Assembly: GCF_047675955.1 (NCBI RefSeq)
Contig: NC_132931.1
Location: forward strand, 4,185,001 to 4,249,000
Direction: 5' to 3'
DNA length: 64,000 bases
Source: Chlorocebus sabaeus
Lineage: Eukaryota; Chordata; Mammalia; Primates; Cercopithecidae
In this document: piece by piece, positions 34,206-46,269 of the stretch
Position numbering within the stretch: position 1 is the first letter of the stretch
How the letters are laid out: each line of letters opens with the position of its first letter
Position numbers and translations under genes: made by a program
Notes under the pieces: model-generated
Database searches by the model: none
Told to the model about the DNA's origin: nothing
What the model saw: only the letters and a program-made list of their open reading frames with translations

Positions 34206-35519
34206 TAAGATTGGGTCCGCATAGCAGTCCAGGTCATAACAGCATCCTTTCAACTAAAAGTTGTGCTTCTCACACTCATCTCTATTGCTGTGGACAGTCA
34301 CAGCAATTCCTCCCTCGGGACTCTTGGTGCCACACTTGCTGGCATATCAAGGGTCAGAACCACACTCACGGATCCTCATCTGTGGGGCAGCAGCTGTAGA
34401 CCATCACTGTTGACCCTGGTCAAGTTTGGAGGATGGTGGAAAAGCAGCAGGATTGTGGAAAAAACAAAGTCTTTTCCCTGGATGACCCAGCATCTCTGGT
34501 GAATGGGTAGTGTGTAAGCTTATCTTTTGCTATTTTGTTGTTTCTGAGCTTGGGAAGGAAAGTAAACTTGTGGATTCCCAGTACACATCAAGCTTGGAGG
34601 CCTTTTAATCACATCATTTGACGATCACAAAACTCTCCTAAGTCCTTTAAGTATGTTAATGATCTGAGATTTAATCTATATTCTTACCTAGCTTGCACAA
34701 ACCTATAAATAGGCTCATCTCAGGGTTATTGCTGTTATAAATTAATTATGGAAATGTCAACCAAATCAGGTACGTGCCAGTGGAGTAATGGGAGGGCAGC
34801 GATCCACTGAGCAGAGGGCGATTCTGAGGATGCCCTCTGTGCAAAGTTCACAGCCTCTGGCCAGGATCCATCGGCTTCCAGGGAGTTTAACCTTGAAGAC
34901 ACTCTGGGTTTGTTTCCTCCTGAGTAATGGAGGGAGACTGGAAAAGTGACTTCTCTGACTAGTTCTGTGCCTTCCTCTTCACAGAACCTGTTGTTTCTTT
35001 TCCCTCACTGGGAACTGTAGGCAAATTTGGCAGGCCTGCCTTTTTTCAAATAAGATGACAGATAATCTGGAGCTTATCTATATTGGGCTAATGTTAGCTA
35101 CACCATTACCCCTCACTGATCCCACTGTTGGCAACTGAAAACTATGGCTGGGAAAAGAAAAGGTGAGTAATTACTGATTCATTTGAAAGGAATGTTTTCC
35201 ACAGAGAGGACATAATTGTTCTCATGAAGCCTGGAGCCAGCCTGGAATTGTCCAAAGGTGTTGGGAGGTCAAAATAAATTGTGTACTTGGACAGCAATTT
35301 CTTTCCACAGGTCAAAGTAGCGAGATTTTATCCAAAGTAGCATATCCTAGAGGACTTACAGGAAACTCTGAAAAGACCTGGCATCCTCACTGACAGAAGG
35401 GAGAGGCTATTTCAACTTGAAATTGCTGCCCTTTGGGAGGTGTTCTGGAGTCTCCAGCTCTGAACACAAATTCAAGTTCTGTGGCTCAGGAAGGGATATA
35501 ACAGTATGCTCACCACAAT
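34206..35519. other. Single-copy non-coding stretch
   Basis: No gene or repeat is confidently recognised. The part 34640-34750 resembles a heavily decayed MIR (TAATGATCTGAGATTTAATC, CAGGGTTATTGCTGTTATAAATTAATTATGG), not called. Confidence 0.45.
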
Positions 35520-35750
35520 CACAGTCCACTGAGCGACCTCAGCCACTGTGCTTTACATTCATATTTAAATATTACAACAAATGTTTGAGCTAGGTATTGC
35601 CCCACTCATTTTATCAATGAAAAAACAGGCCCTGAGAAGTTAACTAACTTGCTGAAGGCTATAGAGCTTGTAAGTGATAAAGTCAGAATTTGAACCCGTC
35701 TGTTACGAAAGAGATGAGCTCTTAACCACCATAATACACGTGGACATGCT
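35520..35750 (+). mobile_element. MIR SINE
   Basis: CTTTACATTCATATTTAAATATTACAAC, then GAGCTAGGTATTGCCCCACTC, GTTAACTAACTTGCTGAAGG, GCTTGTAAGTGATAAAGTC and ATTTGAACCCGTCTG follow the sense MIR order, ending in GAGCTCTTAACCACCATAAT. It is nearly complete 3' of the core. Confidence 0.85.
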
Positions 35751-35847
35751 ATAGTCTGAGTACACTCAGCACATGACTTATTAAAACATACACACACTTT
35801 TGTGCCATTATAACAAACTACTGGCATGTGATACCTCTAATTTTCTT

Positions 35848-36156
35848 TTTCTTTCTTTTTTTTTTTTTTTTGAGATAGAGTCTCGCTCTGTGGCCCAGGC
35901 TGGAGTGCAGTGGCCGGATCTCAGCTCACTGCAAGCTCCACCTCCCAGGTTTATGCCATTCTCCTGCCTCAGCCTCCCGAGTAGCTGGGACTACAGGCGC
36001 CTGCCACCTCGCCCAGCTAGTTTTTTGTATTTTTTTTAGTAGAGACAGGGTTTCACTGTGTTAGCCAGGATGGTCTCGATCTCCTGACCTCATGATCTGC
36101 CCGTCTCTGCCTCCCAAAGTGCTAGGATTACAAGTTTGAGCCACCGCACCCGGCCA
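35848..36156 (-). mobile_element. AluY SINE of the cercopithecid AluYRa type
   Basis: The antisense element carries GTGGCCGGATCTCAGCTCAC, GGTTTATGCCATTCTCC, CCACCTCGCCCAGCTAGTT and CAAGTTTGAGCCACCGC, the combination typical of Old World monkey AluYRa. Target-site duplications GATACCTYTAATTTTCTT flank it (35830-35847 and 36157-36174, one mismatch). Confidence 0.95.
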
Positions 36157-36635
36157 GATACCTTTAATTTTCTTCTGTGTGGGGCAGATGTCTTTGGACA
36201 ACTCCTTTCTCATTCAGACACCAAGGTGTCACCTGTTGGAAAGACTCTGTCTCTGGTCTTGTTTAATAGCAGTGGTTAACCCTCCTTAATATATTTAAAA
36301 GGCTGGGAGTGGGCAGGGCACAAGGGTAATGAGAGAGAAGCAAGAGGAGAAGCTCTGAGCTACTGGAACCCAGGGTGAGCCTCACGTGAGGGCACACGGA
36401 GCTGTCTGAGTCCCAGCACTTTGTACTCATTGCCTTGGACAAATCATTTATCCTCACTCTACAGACAAGAGCTGAGACTAAGAATGCCTAGCGCCATCTA
36501 CTTTGTAGAGTTGTTATGGGGATGGGTAAAAACATGTGTAAATATCCAAGATAACTAATGTATCACCATGATCATGATAATCGGTACTTATTTTTTTCTG
36601 GCCCAGATCCTATATGGAATTGTATTACTGGCTGC

Positions 36636-36932
36636 TTTTTTTTTTTTTTTTTCCCCCAAAGAGACAGGGTCTTGCTCTGTTGCCCAGGCTGGAGTGCAGT
36701 GGTGTGATCTTTGCTCACTGCAGCCTTCACCTACTGGGCTCTAACAGTCTTCCTACCTAAGCCTCTGGAGTAGCTGGGACTACAGGCATGCACCACCATA
36801 CCTGGGTAAGTTTTTTGTAGAGACAGGGTCTCACTATGTTGCCCAGGCTGGTCTCATATTCCTGGCCTCAAGTGATCCTCTCACCTTGGCCTCCCAAAGT
36901 GCTTGTATTGCAGGAGGCCATGGCATCTGGCC
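36636..36932 (-). mobile_element. Alu SINE, AluJ-like
   Basis: An antisense Alu contains GAGACAGGGTCTTGCTCTGT, GCAGCCTTCACCTACTGGGC and GTAGAGACAGGGTCTCACTA. These are AluJ-type features with many substitutions. Its T tract is at 36636-36652. TGTATTACT before and TGTATTAGT after may be the target-site duplication. Confidence 0.93.
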
Positions 36933-37075
36933 TGTATTAGTAGACTTTCCATGTGGCTTCGTCTTACCCTCACTCAGACTATACATTCCCTGAGGGCAGG
37001 ATGTCTCATTTATACTGCCTGTGTCCCTTGAAGCACTCAGCACACAGATTTCTTGACCAATAGCGTATTTCTTTT
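36933..37075 (+). mobile_element. LINE L2 3'-end fragment
   Basis: CAGACTATACATTCCCTGAGGGCAGGATGTCTCATTTATACTGCC and AAGCACTCAGCACACAG in decayed form match the L2 sense terminus. It meets an antisense L2 piece at about 37080. Confidence 0.6.
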
Positions 37076-37079
37076 CAAA

Positions 37080-37400
37080 TGGACTTAGTAAGTTGTAATT
37101 GAGCACCACTCTGTGTGAGGCACTGTGGGGAAAATTAACACAGTTTATACGTGATTGAATGCCATGGGGGAAATAACCAAGTAGAAGATGTGATCTCAGC
37201 CATTTAGGTCTTTAAATGGACCTAGGAGCACTAGGTGCAAAGCACTAATGAGAAAGAAAGCTAGTCAACAGTATGAGGGGGGAAAGGTGGGAATGTGGAA
37301 AAGGCCCTGATGTAATGGAGAGAGAAAGATCACTTCTGGTTGGGGAAGACTTCATTACAGAAGAAGGACTTGAGTTGAACATGAAGGATGATAAGGACTG
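37080..37400 (-). mobile_element. LINE L2 fragment
   Basis: GTAATTGAGCACCACTCTGTGTGAGGCACTG begins the antisense terminus. GGGGAAGACTTCATTACAGAAG and GACTTGAGTTGAACATGAAGG follow in the order expected for the L2 complement. The two L2 pieces lie in opposite orientation 3' end to 3' end. Confidence 0.6.
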
Positions 37401-37980
37401 GATTCAATTTCACGCAAAGATCTTTACTAAACCAGTTTCCCCGCCTCCTCAAGTAAAAAGTTTTGCATGTTAGGGATAGGTGAGCTTTGCCTTCCTATAA
37501 AAAAAAATCTCTCGGAATGAGCTGTCTCTAGCCATGGGGCAGAGAGAGTGTAGACAGGAGGCCCCGCGCACATCAGAATGGCAGATATCCAACATGCCAG
37601 GACCCTGGGCAGAGATCCAGGAGTTCAAAACCTGCCATGTCTTAGGAAAAAAACAACGAACAAACAAAAAAGCAGATATAAATGTCACTGCCCTCTAGGG
37701 TAACCTGATTCTAGGAAGGTTACAGGTTCTGTTTCAGTGGAGATGGAGACGGGCCCCCAGATCTCCCCGAAGGAGTATGAGCCAGACCTAAACCCAGGGA
37801 AAGGAAAACATCCTGTTTCCTGATCAACAGCTTCCGTCATAAAGTGCTTTAGGGTCTGTTTCCTGGTCCCTCACAGTGGGTCCTAATTAAATGGGTTTTC
37901 CTGCATGAGTTCTTGCATCTCTGGGGATATCTATGGCTGACAGGGAATAAAACTAAAGGCTATAAAATCATGATGGTGAA

Positions 37981-38018
37981 CAATGGCTTAAACTAGACTC
38001 AATGGCTTAAACTAGACT
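37981..38018 (+). repeat. Perfect 19-bp tandem duplication, two copies
   Basis: CAATGGCTTAAACTAGACT occurs at 37981-37999 and immediately again at 38000-38018. Confidence 0.97.
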
Positions 38019-38409
38019 GCCTACCCTAAACTGTGCTTTCCCTAAATAAGATGAATAAATGAGGTAAAGGGAAAGGAGTTTTATATGCCTCTGTGGGTGG
38101 TTATTCTTATACTTTCCTTATTTCAGGGGGTAAGAAGGCTAGTACTATAAAGAGTTCCAAAAGCCAAGCTTTGAACAGATGGATAGTGAGTTCTAAATAC
38201 TAATTAGGATGTTTTAGGGAGCAAACAGGACCATGACTGTTTTAAGACAAAGAGAGAAGAAACTGCATGAGTCTGGAGTCAGCCTCTGGAAGCATCTGGA
38301 CCTGACTGAGGGCCTCCCAGAGGGCTGGGCTTACAAGTGACAAGTGCTACATGGACACAGGCATAGAGGGCAGGTGGGAAGGCTGCCCTGGGGGGCACCA
38401 CAATGAAAG

Positions 38410-38590
38410 CGAGTAAACTTCATCTTGTGAGTCAGATTACCTAATTACGTGTTGCCCTCTGTGAGAATTCTTCGGCCCACAGCCTTTAGATCAGTCTTAT
38501 TTAAATGCTCCAACCTGTCCTCTAGTGCACTATTTGTAATTAAAGGAGCTTTCGATGCCAGAGTGCATCAGGGGTTGGAATATCCCCTGA
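38410..38590. promoter_or_regulatory. Candidate conserved non-coding element
   Basis: Two TAATTA cores (38442-38447 and 38538-38543) lie 96 bases apart around CTTTAGATCAGTCTTATTTA. The block is repeat-free. Inference only. Confidence 0.25.
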
Positions 38591-40739
38591 AGCCAGTTTG
38601 GTCTGTGGTAGACGATTCCTGAGGGATGGCTGAGGCCAGGGTGAGTCTATGGGCAAAAGAGTTGGGGCTGCAAAGGTTAGCAGATTTTTAACACATGGGA
38701 AGTCTCTCTCCTCTGCCACACTTGAAGAAGCTGGGATGATTTTATCTGGTGAGCTAGCAGATTTCCTCGAATTGTATGATCTGGTAACATAGGACCTTCA
38801 CCATTGAGGGGCATGAGTGTGTCTAATACTTTAAACCCGGGACACATGATGGGATGGAACCAGGCATGCATGACCCAGCATGTTTGATGCTCTCACTTCT
38901 GTTAAGAGAGATCCTAGCTTAAAAAGAATCATCTGGGGTGCGCTTCCATCCTAAGTAAAAACAAAAAAAAACCCCAACAAAAAAGCCCCACAAAAAGAAA
39001 ACACACACACACAAACATTTTCTAGGCACAAAGCACTCTCTTGACTCCAGTGAGGAAAGGGTGAGCCTGCTGCGTCTGTGTGGCCCTGGGCTTACGGAAG
39101 GCATTTAGGAACCAAGCTGCTCCCACAGGATACGAGAGGCCTGGACATATTCTTAAGCAAGTCAGATTCATGCCATTTCATTAAAATCAAAACGAAATAT
39201 CACTTCATCATGATGCCCTTGGTTTTGTGCTCTTAAAACCAGATTCATGCTGAACTCAGTACACAGACCAACTTACGGAGTCCACAGAAACTGATAAAAC
39301 TAGTATTTTGTAGTGACCTGCTGAGGAATGGCTGCCCATAAACAGAGGAGGGATTTGCTAACTATGCAGGTTTGTTGCCAGGCCATTATGGCTTATTTAA
39401 AACAGGCTAACGTTTACTCTGGTTACATGCTGAAATTCATAAAACTTTTGAACATGTTATGTTAGTCTTATAAAATTGGAATGTATGTGTACAGTATATT
39501 TTAAAGACGTTCAAATATTAAGCATTTCACACAAGCTGTGAAAAATGCTTGGCTCCCCTCCCCCGTCCTTCCCGTCTTCCCTATTTCAGCATCAAATGTT
39601 ATTCAGGGATAATGAAAAACAGAGAAGTCTATGCCTGAATAACTAGGCTGTCTAACTGCATTACGGGAAAATGAAAGATCAGACTGTGATTGGAAAGAGC
39701 CAACTTAACAGCTACAGAGCCTCAGGAAGGACATACATCTTGTAACCAACGAAGTTTACTGATGTAGCCCCCTTGATACCTGATTCAGTGCCATAGTTCT
39801 GGTGATAGAAATTTAATTTCTCTCTATTGAGCTCCACAAGGATGGTATTCAACTGGAGGGGTTAAACTTAACATGAAACAAGGATCTGAGGCCCTTCCTG
39901 TGACGTCTAATCCAATCAGAGATGACAGAGTGGTAAGAACAGGAGCTGGCCACATCTCAGAAACTAATGCTTTTCTGCAAATATGCCTGTTTCTACTTAC
40001 AGGTCTATTGCCCTAAAAATGCAGACCAGTGTGTTGAAGTATTGATTATGAATTGTGAGTCTCCTAAATCCTTTTAAACAAAGCTTACCTCATTGTAGTT
40101 CCAGCATTCTTATCCCCATTAGCAAATACATTTTTAATGGCTGGTGATTATTTAAAAAAATATTTTAGTACACTTACATGCAAATATAGTGGATATAAAT
40201 CAGTTACAATGTAAACATTCTAATTCTCCATGTTCACCCATCTCCCCAGCAACTGGGTAGAGCTCTTGGCTTCAGAAAGCTCATTAGGGAATGCTCTTCT
40301 ATGATCTGAGATTGTAAATTATGGTACTGGAAAAAAAAAAAAACAAACCCACCCCCAAACAGAAGCCCCAAAACCCAAACAAGAAACAAAACGACTTGCC
40401 TGCTGATATATAAATTGGACATGGCTAGGAATTCTGATCTGGGGTTCTCTCACAGAAATCGTAACTCGGTCCATCAGTCTGTTCTCAGGAATGGGAGTAC
40501 AGTGGGGTGTGGCACATTATGTAAAAGCTATGCCAAAGGACTCTAGGACTATCCAAGGGTGAAAAGTAGCACGGTGACAATTTAATTTTATTCTCTATAG
40601 TTTGAAGTGTGATGGGAACCATTCTGAATGGCCGGTACCCACAGCATGTGGGAGGAGGGGGCTATTTTCATTTTTCTAGAGCCCAGACCACTGTGTGCTG
40701 GCCCACTAGAGTAACTGAATGGGTGTCTTTTTGAGGGCA

Positions 40740-41215
40740 AGGGCAGTCTCCAGCCATAACTGACCTCTCTGCCCTCATCTCCTAGTGCTCTGGCTCTCCC
40801 CAATTTCACTCTGGCCCGGTCAGTCTACTTGCTATTCCTCACACACACTACCATGGACACTGCTACCTTACGAATCCCTGTGCACACTGCCTGCAACGCT
40901 GTCCCTCCCCACCCGCCAACCCCGCCACACATACACCCACCGGATCCACATCTCACCTCCTTCAGATCTTCGCTTAAACGCCACCTTCTCAGCAAGGTCT
41001 TCCTTACATCCCTCCTCACTGTATTTCCCTCCCTGCTATTTTTCTCTCTATAGCACATCATCTCACACCAATTAGTCTACATACTTCAATGTTTTTGTCT
41101 CTCTCTCCCCACTATTAGCTCCAGGAAGGTGGGGTAGAGGTATTAATATCCCCAGCGCCGATAATAGTGCCTAAAATAGGGTAGGCATACAAAAAAATTT
41201 GTTAAAAAATAAATT
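40740..41215 (+). mobile_element. LINE L2 3' portion
   Basis: ATTTCACTCTGGCCCGGTCAG, CTTGCTATTCCTCACACACAC, CTCCTTCAGATCTTCGCTTAAACGCCACCTTCTCAGC, TATAGCACATCATCTCACACC and GGAAGGTGGGGTAGAGG, with the end at GCCTAAAATAGGGTAGGCAT, give the L2 sense order over nearly 480 bases. This is one of the longest L2 pieces here. Confidence 0.85.
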
Positions 41216-42802
41216 GAAATTAGGGAGGCTGATACAATGATTTTGAGGTACCTGGAATATAGAACTGAAAATTTTCTTACACATCTCAGAGTCTTCATTT
41301 ATGAAAGAAGGACACACCTGCTTTTTAAATGTTTTCAACATCCTCTGAAAAGAAAACCAAGTCCTTAATTTGATTCGAGCCATATTTCCCCCTCCCTCCC
41401 TTTCCCCCATTCTACCCCCAGCCAATTCTGGATGCCTTTTTTTTTTCTTTTCTTTCTAAAGATTGGTATTCAGAAAGTCATGAGAAACCTGCATGAAAGA
41501 ATGGCCATGTTTTGTTGATTATAGCCATAAACTCTAGAAACAGTATATCCAACAGGGACTTATTCAAATACCAATTGAATTGGAACCTCCTTCTTCAAGA
41601 ATCCTTCTTTCAACAGCCTTTGTGTGGTGAAATAGACATATCCAGTGGGCTGCTGGGTTAATTACAGCTCTGCATAACTCTAACTGTCCCAGGGGGAAGA
41701 GCCCGGCTTGCCTGGCCTGTCTAAAGGTGTCACTTGCTTGACTTCCTTCTTGATCTCCTTATATTATTTCCAGCCTGCCCTTCCTTCCCCGGGAATGATT
41801 CCCTGTAAAGATATCCAGGAAGTTCGCAGGCTGAAACACACTGCCGGGGGTCAGATCCCCATGGCTTTTCTTGCTGACACAGACTACTAGACAATGCCCT
41901 TTGTTGCCGGTTTGGCTGGAGGGCAAAAGAAAGGGGAGCAAGGGGAGAACCAGTTCAGATGCTGCTGTTGCAGGTGGGGTTATAGACCATCTCTACAACC
42001 ACAGGCTTCTATTTCTCTGCCTCTTTTCTCCTGCTGATTCTCTCCCCGCCTCCACCCTCTTTCCTTTATCAGACTGCATTGTGTCCGCTTACTGACTTAA
42101 GTCTCTACATAACTGCACCCAAAGCTTATCCAGCCTCAGTTTACATACACGTCCAGGGATGAGCCGGATGCTGTGTGGGCCCAGTCCATGTTTAGATAGC
42201 GTTGACTCTAGGAAGCATATTTTATATATGGAAAAGAAATCTGTCACAGTACTAACTGCTGTGGCCAAATTTAATCTCCTCTCTCTCTACTGAGCAGACT
42301 TCCAAACATCCGGATCCAGTGCTTCACCTTGACCATGAGGCCTTCTTCACCTTAAACATCCTTATTTCCATCTGCCACGCCTCCTGGGTTTTGAGTTTTC
42401 ACAGTGGGGTGGAAGGTCAGACACTAGAACTGGTTCTCTGATGTTCCTTTCTCTGTTGGGTGGGGCTGGCAGTGGCCAGCTGAATAAGGCACTGAGGTCA
42501 TCCAGGAAGCTTTGTTAACCACTTGGTTCTTATCCTAAAAGACTTCAGAGATTGGACAGGGGAGGGGGGATAAAAACCAATCCCTACCAGCCACTGTAAA
42601 TACCAAATACCATTTAATACTGTTAGTTTTTTCCTCAGGCAAGTAACACTGTTGCTAATATTAGGGTGAATCTTTACTAAAATGTCTAGGCCATTCTCGC
42701 ATCTACCATTGCTAAGCCATGTGTCTCATACTATCCCTGAAGAGCCAGCCCATCACACTGTGCTAGGCTTATCTCCAGACTGAGTCTCTAAAACCATGAA
42801 CT
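41216..42802. other. Single-copy non-coding stretch
   Basis: No gene or interspersed repeat is recognised. T-rich at 41438-41458. Frames of 60-84 codons have no recognisable product. Confidence 0.5.
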
Positions 42803-43120
42803 GGCTGGGTGCGGTGGCTCACACCTGTAATCCCAGCACTTTGGGAGGCCAAGGCAGGTGGGTCACCTGAGGTCAGGAGTTCCAGACCAGCCTGGCCAAC
42901 CTGGCGAAACCCTGTCTCTACTAAAAATAAAAAAATTAGCCAGGTGTGGTGGCAGGTGCCTGTAATCCCGGCTACTCGGGAAGCTGAGGTGGGAGAATTG
43001 CTTGAACCCAGGAGGTGGAGGTTGCAGTGAGCCTAGACCGCTTTACTGCACTCCAGGCTGGGCAACAGAGCAAGACTCCGACTCAATTAAAAACAAACCA
43101 AAACAAACAAAAACAAACCA
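42803..43120 (+). mobile_element. Alu SINE, AluS-like
   Basis: The element starts GGCTGGGTGCGGTGGCTCAC, has two arms, and ends with a degenerate AAAC-type tail at about 43085-43120. The 73- and 140-codon plus-strand frames begin inside the Alu and are Alu shadows. Confidence 0.95.
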
Positions 43121-43640
43121 CAAATCAGATCTTATCAATTATATGGCAAAAAACCTTCCAGTGGCTTCCCTCTCCCTCGGGACATCTGAAATCCCCTATA
43201 GCCTGCAAGGACAAGCCGTGCTCTGGCCTCTCATGCTTGCCCTCACTAATATCCAGCTACTCAGGCTTTCTAGAGATGCCAAACATGTTCCAGCCTCAGG
43301 GCCTTTGCTCTTGCTGTTCCCTCTGCCAGGTAGAGTTTTCCCCCAGATTTGTGGGTATCTACCTGCTTCTCTTTATTTGGGCCCTTCCTTAGAGAAGCTG
43401 CCCCGATCACTCTATCATAAATAGCACCCCCGTCACACCTTGCTCTTATCTCCTTAGCCTTTACATTTTTCCTTCATATTCTTTACCATCATCTGACATT
43501 GTATGCAGACACCACGCACATTTCTTCACCGCTCACCATCCGTACTAGGAGAATCAACCCAGAAGTGGCTGCTCCGTGATGGGTGTATGACTGGCATGTA
43601 ACAGACACTCAAATACTTGTTGACTGTATGAATGAGTTTT
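43121..43640 (+). mobile_element. LINE L2 3' portion
   Basis: CTTCCAGTGGCTTCCCTCTC, CCTGCAAGGACAAGCCGTGCTCTGGCC, CAGCCTCAGGGCCTTTGCTC, TTGCTGTTCCCTCTGCCAGG and CACTCAAATACTTGTTGACT give an almost textbook L2 sense order to the terminal TGAATGAG. Well preserved. Confidence 0.92.
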
Positions 43641-44300
43641 CTTTTTTAAATTCTGACTTGGCCATCTGAAGCTATCTGTTTTCCTCACAACTTTCTGCCT
43701 TCTGCAAATGTGGTGTAGAATAACTATTATCCAACTACTGACGATAATTTCATATAGGGCAGAGTCCCATGACATAACTGTAGAGCGACCATCAACTCGG
43801 TCAGTTCAAGAAATTCACCAGTTTGCTGCAGCCACTCCACAGTTTCCCACCGAAGCCACAAAGGCTTCACAAAAGACCTTGTTGTAGACCTTGAGAAGAG
43901 GGAGTAAGATCGCCCTTTCCACTTTCGGTATCTGCCTAGTAAGCTTGTTTAAAAAAGGCGCTAAGTTCCAGTGACAAGTCTTAGTGACCTGACTCTTTGA
44001 ATCCTGCTTCCTCTTCACCAGCCTGCTCCATGCTGACCGGGTCTAGGATCCTGTAGAGCACCTTACGCTCACTGACCTGTGGCTACAGAACACTCCTTTC
44101 TCTTTAAAAAGTTCGGAGTGTATTTGCTCCCCTCTAGTCTCCCAGCCTCTCTCCTGATGTCCCACCTTTCTCCAACATCTCTGGCAGGGAGGGGTCAGTG
44201 ATTTCATTTACAAGATCTCTCCGTATGTGGGGAGGTAACTTGTCCAGGTCAGGAAAACCTGAGCTCATTTAAATCTTCTTGGATCTAAACTCCCTTTAAA
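43641..44300. other. Single-copy non-coding stretch
   Basis: No gene is recognised. The part 44200-44270 weakly resembles sense MIR (CATTTACAAGATCTCTCC, GGTAACTTGTCCAGGTCAGG), not called. Confidence 0.45.
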
Positions 44301-44313
44301 CCAAGAAAATTCT

Positions 44314-44491
44314 TTTTTTTTTTTTTTTTTTGAGCCGCCCGCCACCACGCCCAGCTAGATTTTTCTATTTTTCAGTAGAGACGGGGTTTCACCGTGTTAG
44401 CCAGGATGGTCTCGATCTCCTGACCTCGTGATCCGCCCATCTCGGCCTCCCAAAGTGCTGGGATTACAGGCTTGAGCCACCGTGCCCGACC
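44314..44491 (-). mobile_element. AluY with internal deletion, Old World monkey type
   Basis: The T tract and GAG run directly into CCGCCCGCCACCACGCCCAG, so most of the right monomer (roughly 130 bases) is missing. The rest of the left monomer is intact and shows CAGGCTTGAGCCACC, an AluYRa-type base. Perfect 13-bp target repeats CCAAGAAAATTCT lie at 44301-44313 and 44495-44507. Confidence 0.93.
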
Positions 44492-44507
44492 AAGCCAAGA
44501 AAATTCT

Positions 44508-45214
44508 ATACTTTTCCTTCTAAAGATCATATTCTGGACAGGAAGGTAGAGCAGGAGGTGAACCTCTCTGCCTTCTCTGGGTCATCCATCAATACCACAC
44601 CTTCCGTCCAAGGACAAAGCCTCCCTCTTTTCTTAATCTTGATCAGAACATAAAAAGCAAAAACTAAAACAAAATTATGCCGAAAACCCTACTAATCCTT
44701 AGGATTTCTGGGAGCTTCAGTTAATGCGGACACTATTCTCCTAGTCTGGGTCACATATTTTCCTTCAAATCGCCCTCACTGGTTGTCGCATATAAGCCCC
44801 ATCTCTCCCCTTCACCAGAGCCGACTATTGAGTCAAAATAACAACTCCAAGGCTGCTGGAGTCTCTTGACGTCTTCCTTCAGCCTCAAGCTTCAGAATCT
44901 TCTTGTCTTCTCTGGCGCATGTCAGATAAGTCCTCAACTTTGTATCTGAAGGTGGGGTGATCACTTTCTCCTGCTCACATTTCACCAAGCAATTCCTTTT
45001 TGGAAAGGAGCAGGACAGAATTAGACCTTGCTTCCTCCTACCTCTAGGAGAGGAAATGCCCAACACATGTCAAGAATCTATCAGAAGTGCTGGCTTTGGA
45101 CCCTAGTCCCTCTAGCAGTGGAGATTAAGGACAGCCTCAAGCATCAAAGTCAGGCCTGTGAGATGTCAGTGCTACTCACCTGCTTAGTATTGTGATATTT
45201 TGTTAATTTACTTA
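44508..45214. other. Single-copy non-coding stretch
   Basis: No gene or repeat is recognised. Confidence 0.5.
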
Positions 45215-45690
45215 CTCTTACCAGGGCTTACTTTCCTCACATATAAAATGGGGATAATGAAACAACCACCCTGTTAGGCTGTGTAAGAATTAAGTGACAT
45301 AGGCCGGGCACGGTTCATGCCTGTAATCCCAGCACTTTGGGAGGCCGAGATGGGCAGATCACGAGATCAGAAGATGGAGACCATCCTGGCTAACATGGTG
45401 AAACCCTGTCACTACTAAAAGTACAAAATATTAGCCAGGCGTGGTGGTGGGCACCTGTAGTCCCAGCAACTTGGGAGGCTGAGGCAGGAGAATGGTTGGA
45501 ACCCAGGAGGAGGAGCTTGCAGTGAGCTGAGATGGTGTCACTGCACTCCAACCTCGGCAACAGAGCAAGAATCCGTCCCAAAAAAAAAAAAAGAATTAAG
45601 TGACATAATACAAGAAACTTCCCACAAAAAATCAAAGAAGTAAATAAATACACTGTTTGACACAAAAAGTATTCAATAAATACTAACAGT
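45215..45690 (-). mobile_element. MIR SINE split by an AluY
   Basis: Antisense MIR sequence CTTACTTTCCTCACATATAAAATGGGGATAATG and GGCTGTGTAAGAATTAAGTGAC lies left of the Alu. The 5' end (AAAGTATTCAATAAATACTAACAGTT) lies right of it. Both parts are in the expected order. Confidence 0.85.
45302..45590 (+). mobile_element. AluY SINE nested in a MIR, 17-bp perfect target-site duplication
   Basis: GGCCGGGCACGGTTCATGCC starts the element. The left arm has a short deletion in the GGTGGCTCA segment. GAGACCATCCTGGCTAACAT marks it as AluY-like. AAGAATTAAGTGACATA flanks it exactly at 45285-45301 and 45591-45607. Confidence 0.96.
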
Positions 45691-46269
45691 TAAATTTTTG
45701 TTATGCCTCCAGTATGGTACCTGTTTCCCTCCCAGTTGATCCCAACCTAAACTCACTACTTTCTCTGCCTACTGCATCAGATTTTGATCTTGGTCTCATC
45801 CCATCAAGTTTCAGTCCTACCCAATGAGGTTATTTACTTGGCCAGAGGCAGATAGAGGTTTTCTGGAGTCTGAAGCTTAAACCCTTGTGGAGGGTGCTTT
45901 TTAAGAAAATGAATACGAAGTTATGAATATAAAATTAGGTATGAGGCCTTGGATGAGATCCCAGCAACTGAAGGGCCTTGAGGCTTTCAGCTATTAGCCC
46001 GGGTGAATCCACCTCTGTTTACACCCTTTTTATGCCTGGTGCAGTCGAGAGATCAAAGGCTGTGTGGAAGTCAGACGTTTATCTCAATCACTTTGGAGTC
46101 TCTATTTCCTTGTTTGTAAAATGAAGCGAATAATGTCTCATTTAGTTCCCACAACCAACCTAGGAAGTAGATAATTGTTTTACATTCTCTTCCATCAGTT
46201 GCCAAATCTTGCTTATTTGATCTCCAGGATGAATTTAGTTCCTTTTCTTCTCTCAGCCCCCACACTGCC
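45691..46269. other. Single-copy non-coding stretch
   Basis: No gene is recognised. Around 46080-46180 two short MIR-like pieces of opposite orientation (TTCCTTGTTTGTAAAATGAAG and CCACAACCAACCTAGGAAGTAG) are too decayed to call. Confidence 0.4.

Larger units (their letters stand above)
37401..40739. other. Repeat-poor single-copy stretch
   Basis: About 3.3 kb with no recognised interspersed repeat. Contains the 19-bp tandem duplication at 37981-38018 and A/C-rich tracts at about 38955-39015 and 40330-40395. A candidate regulatory block lies at 38410-38590. No gene recognised. Confidence 0.5.

Noticed and set aside
43002..43424. 140-codon plus-strand open frame
   Set aside because: Starts in the Alu right arm and continues into L2 3' non-coding sequence.
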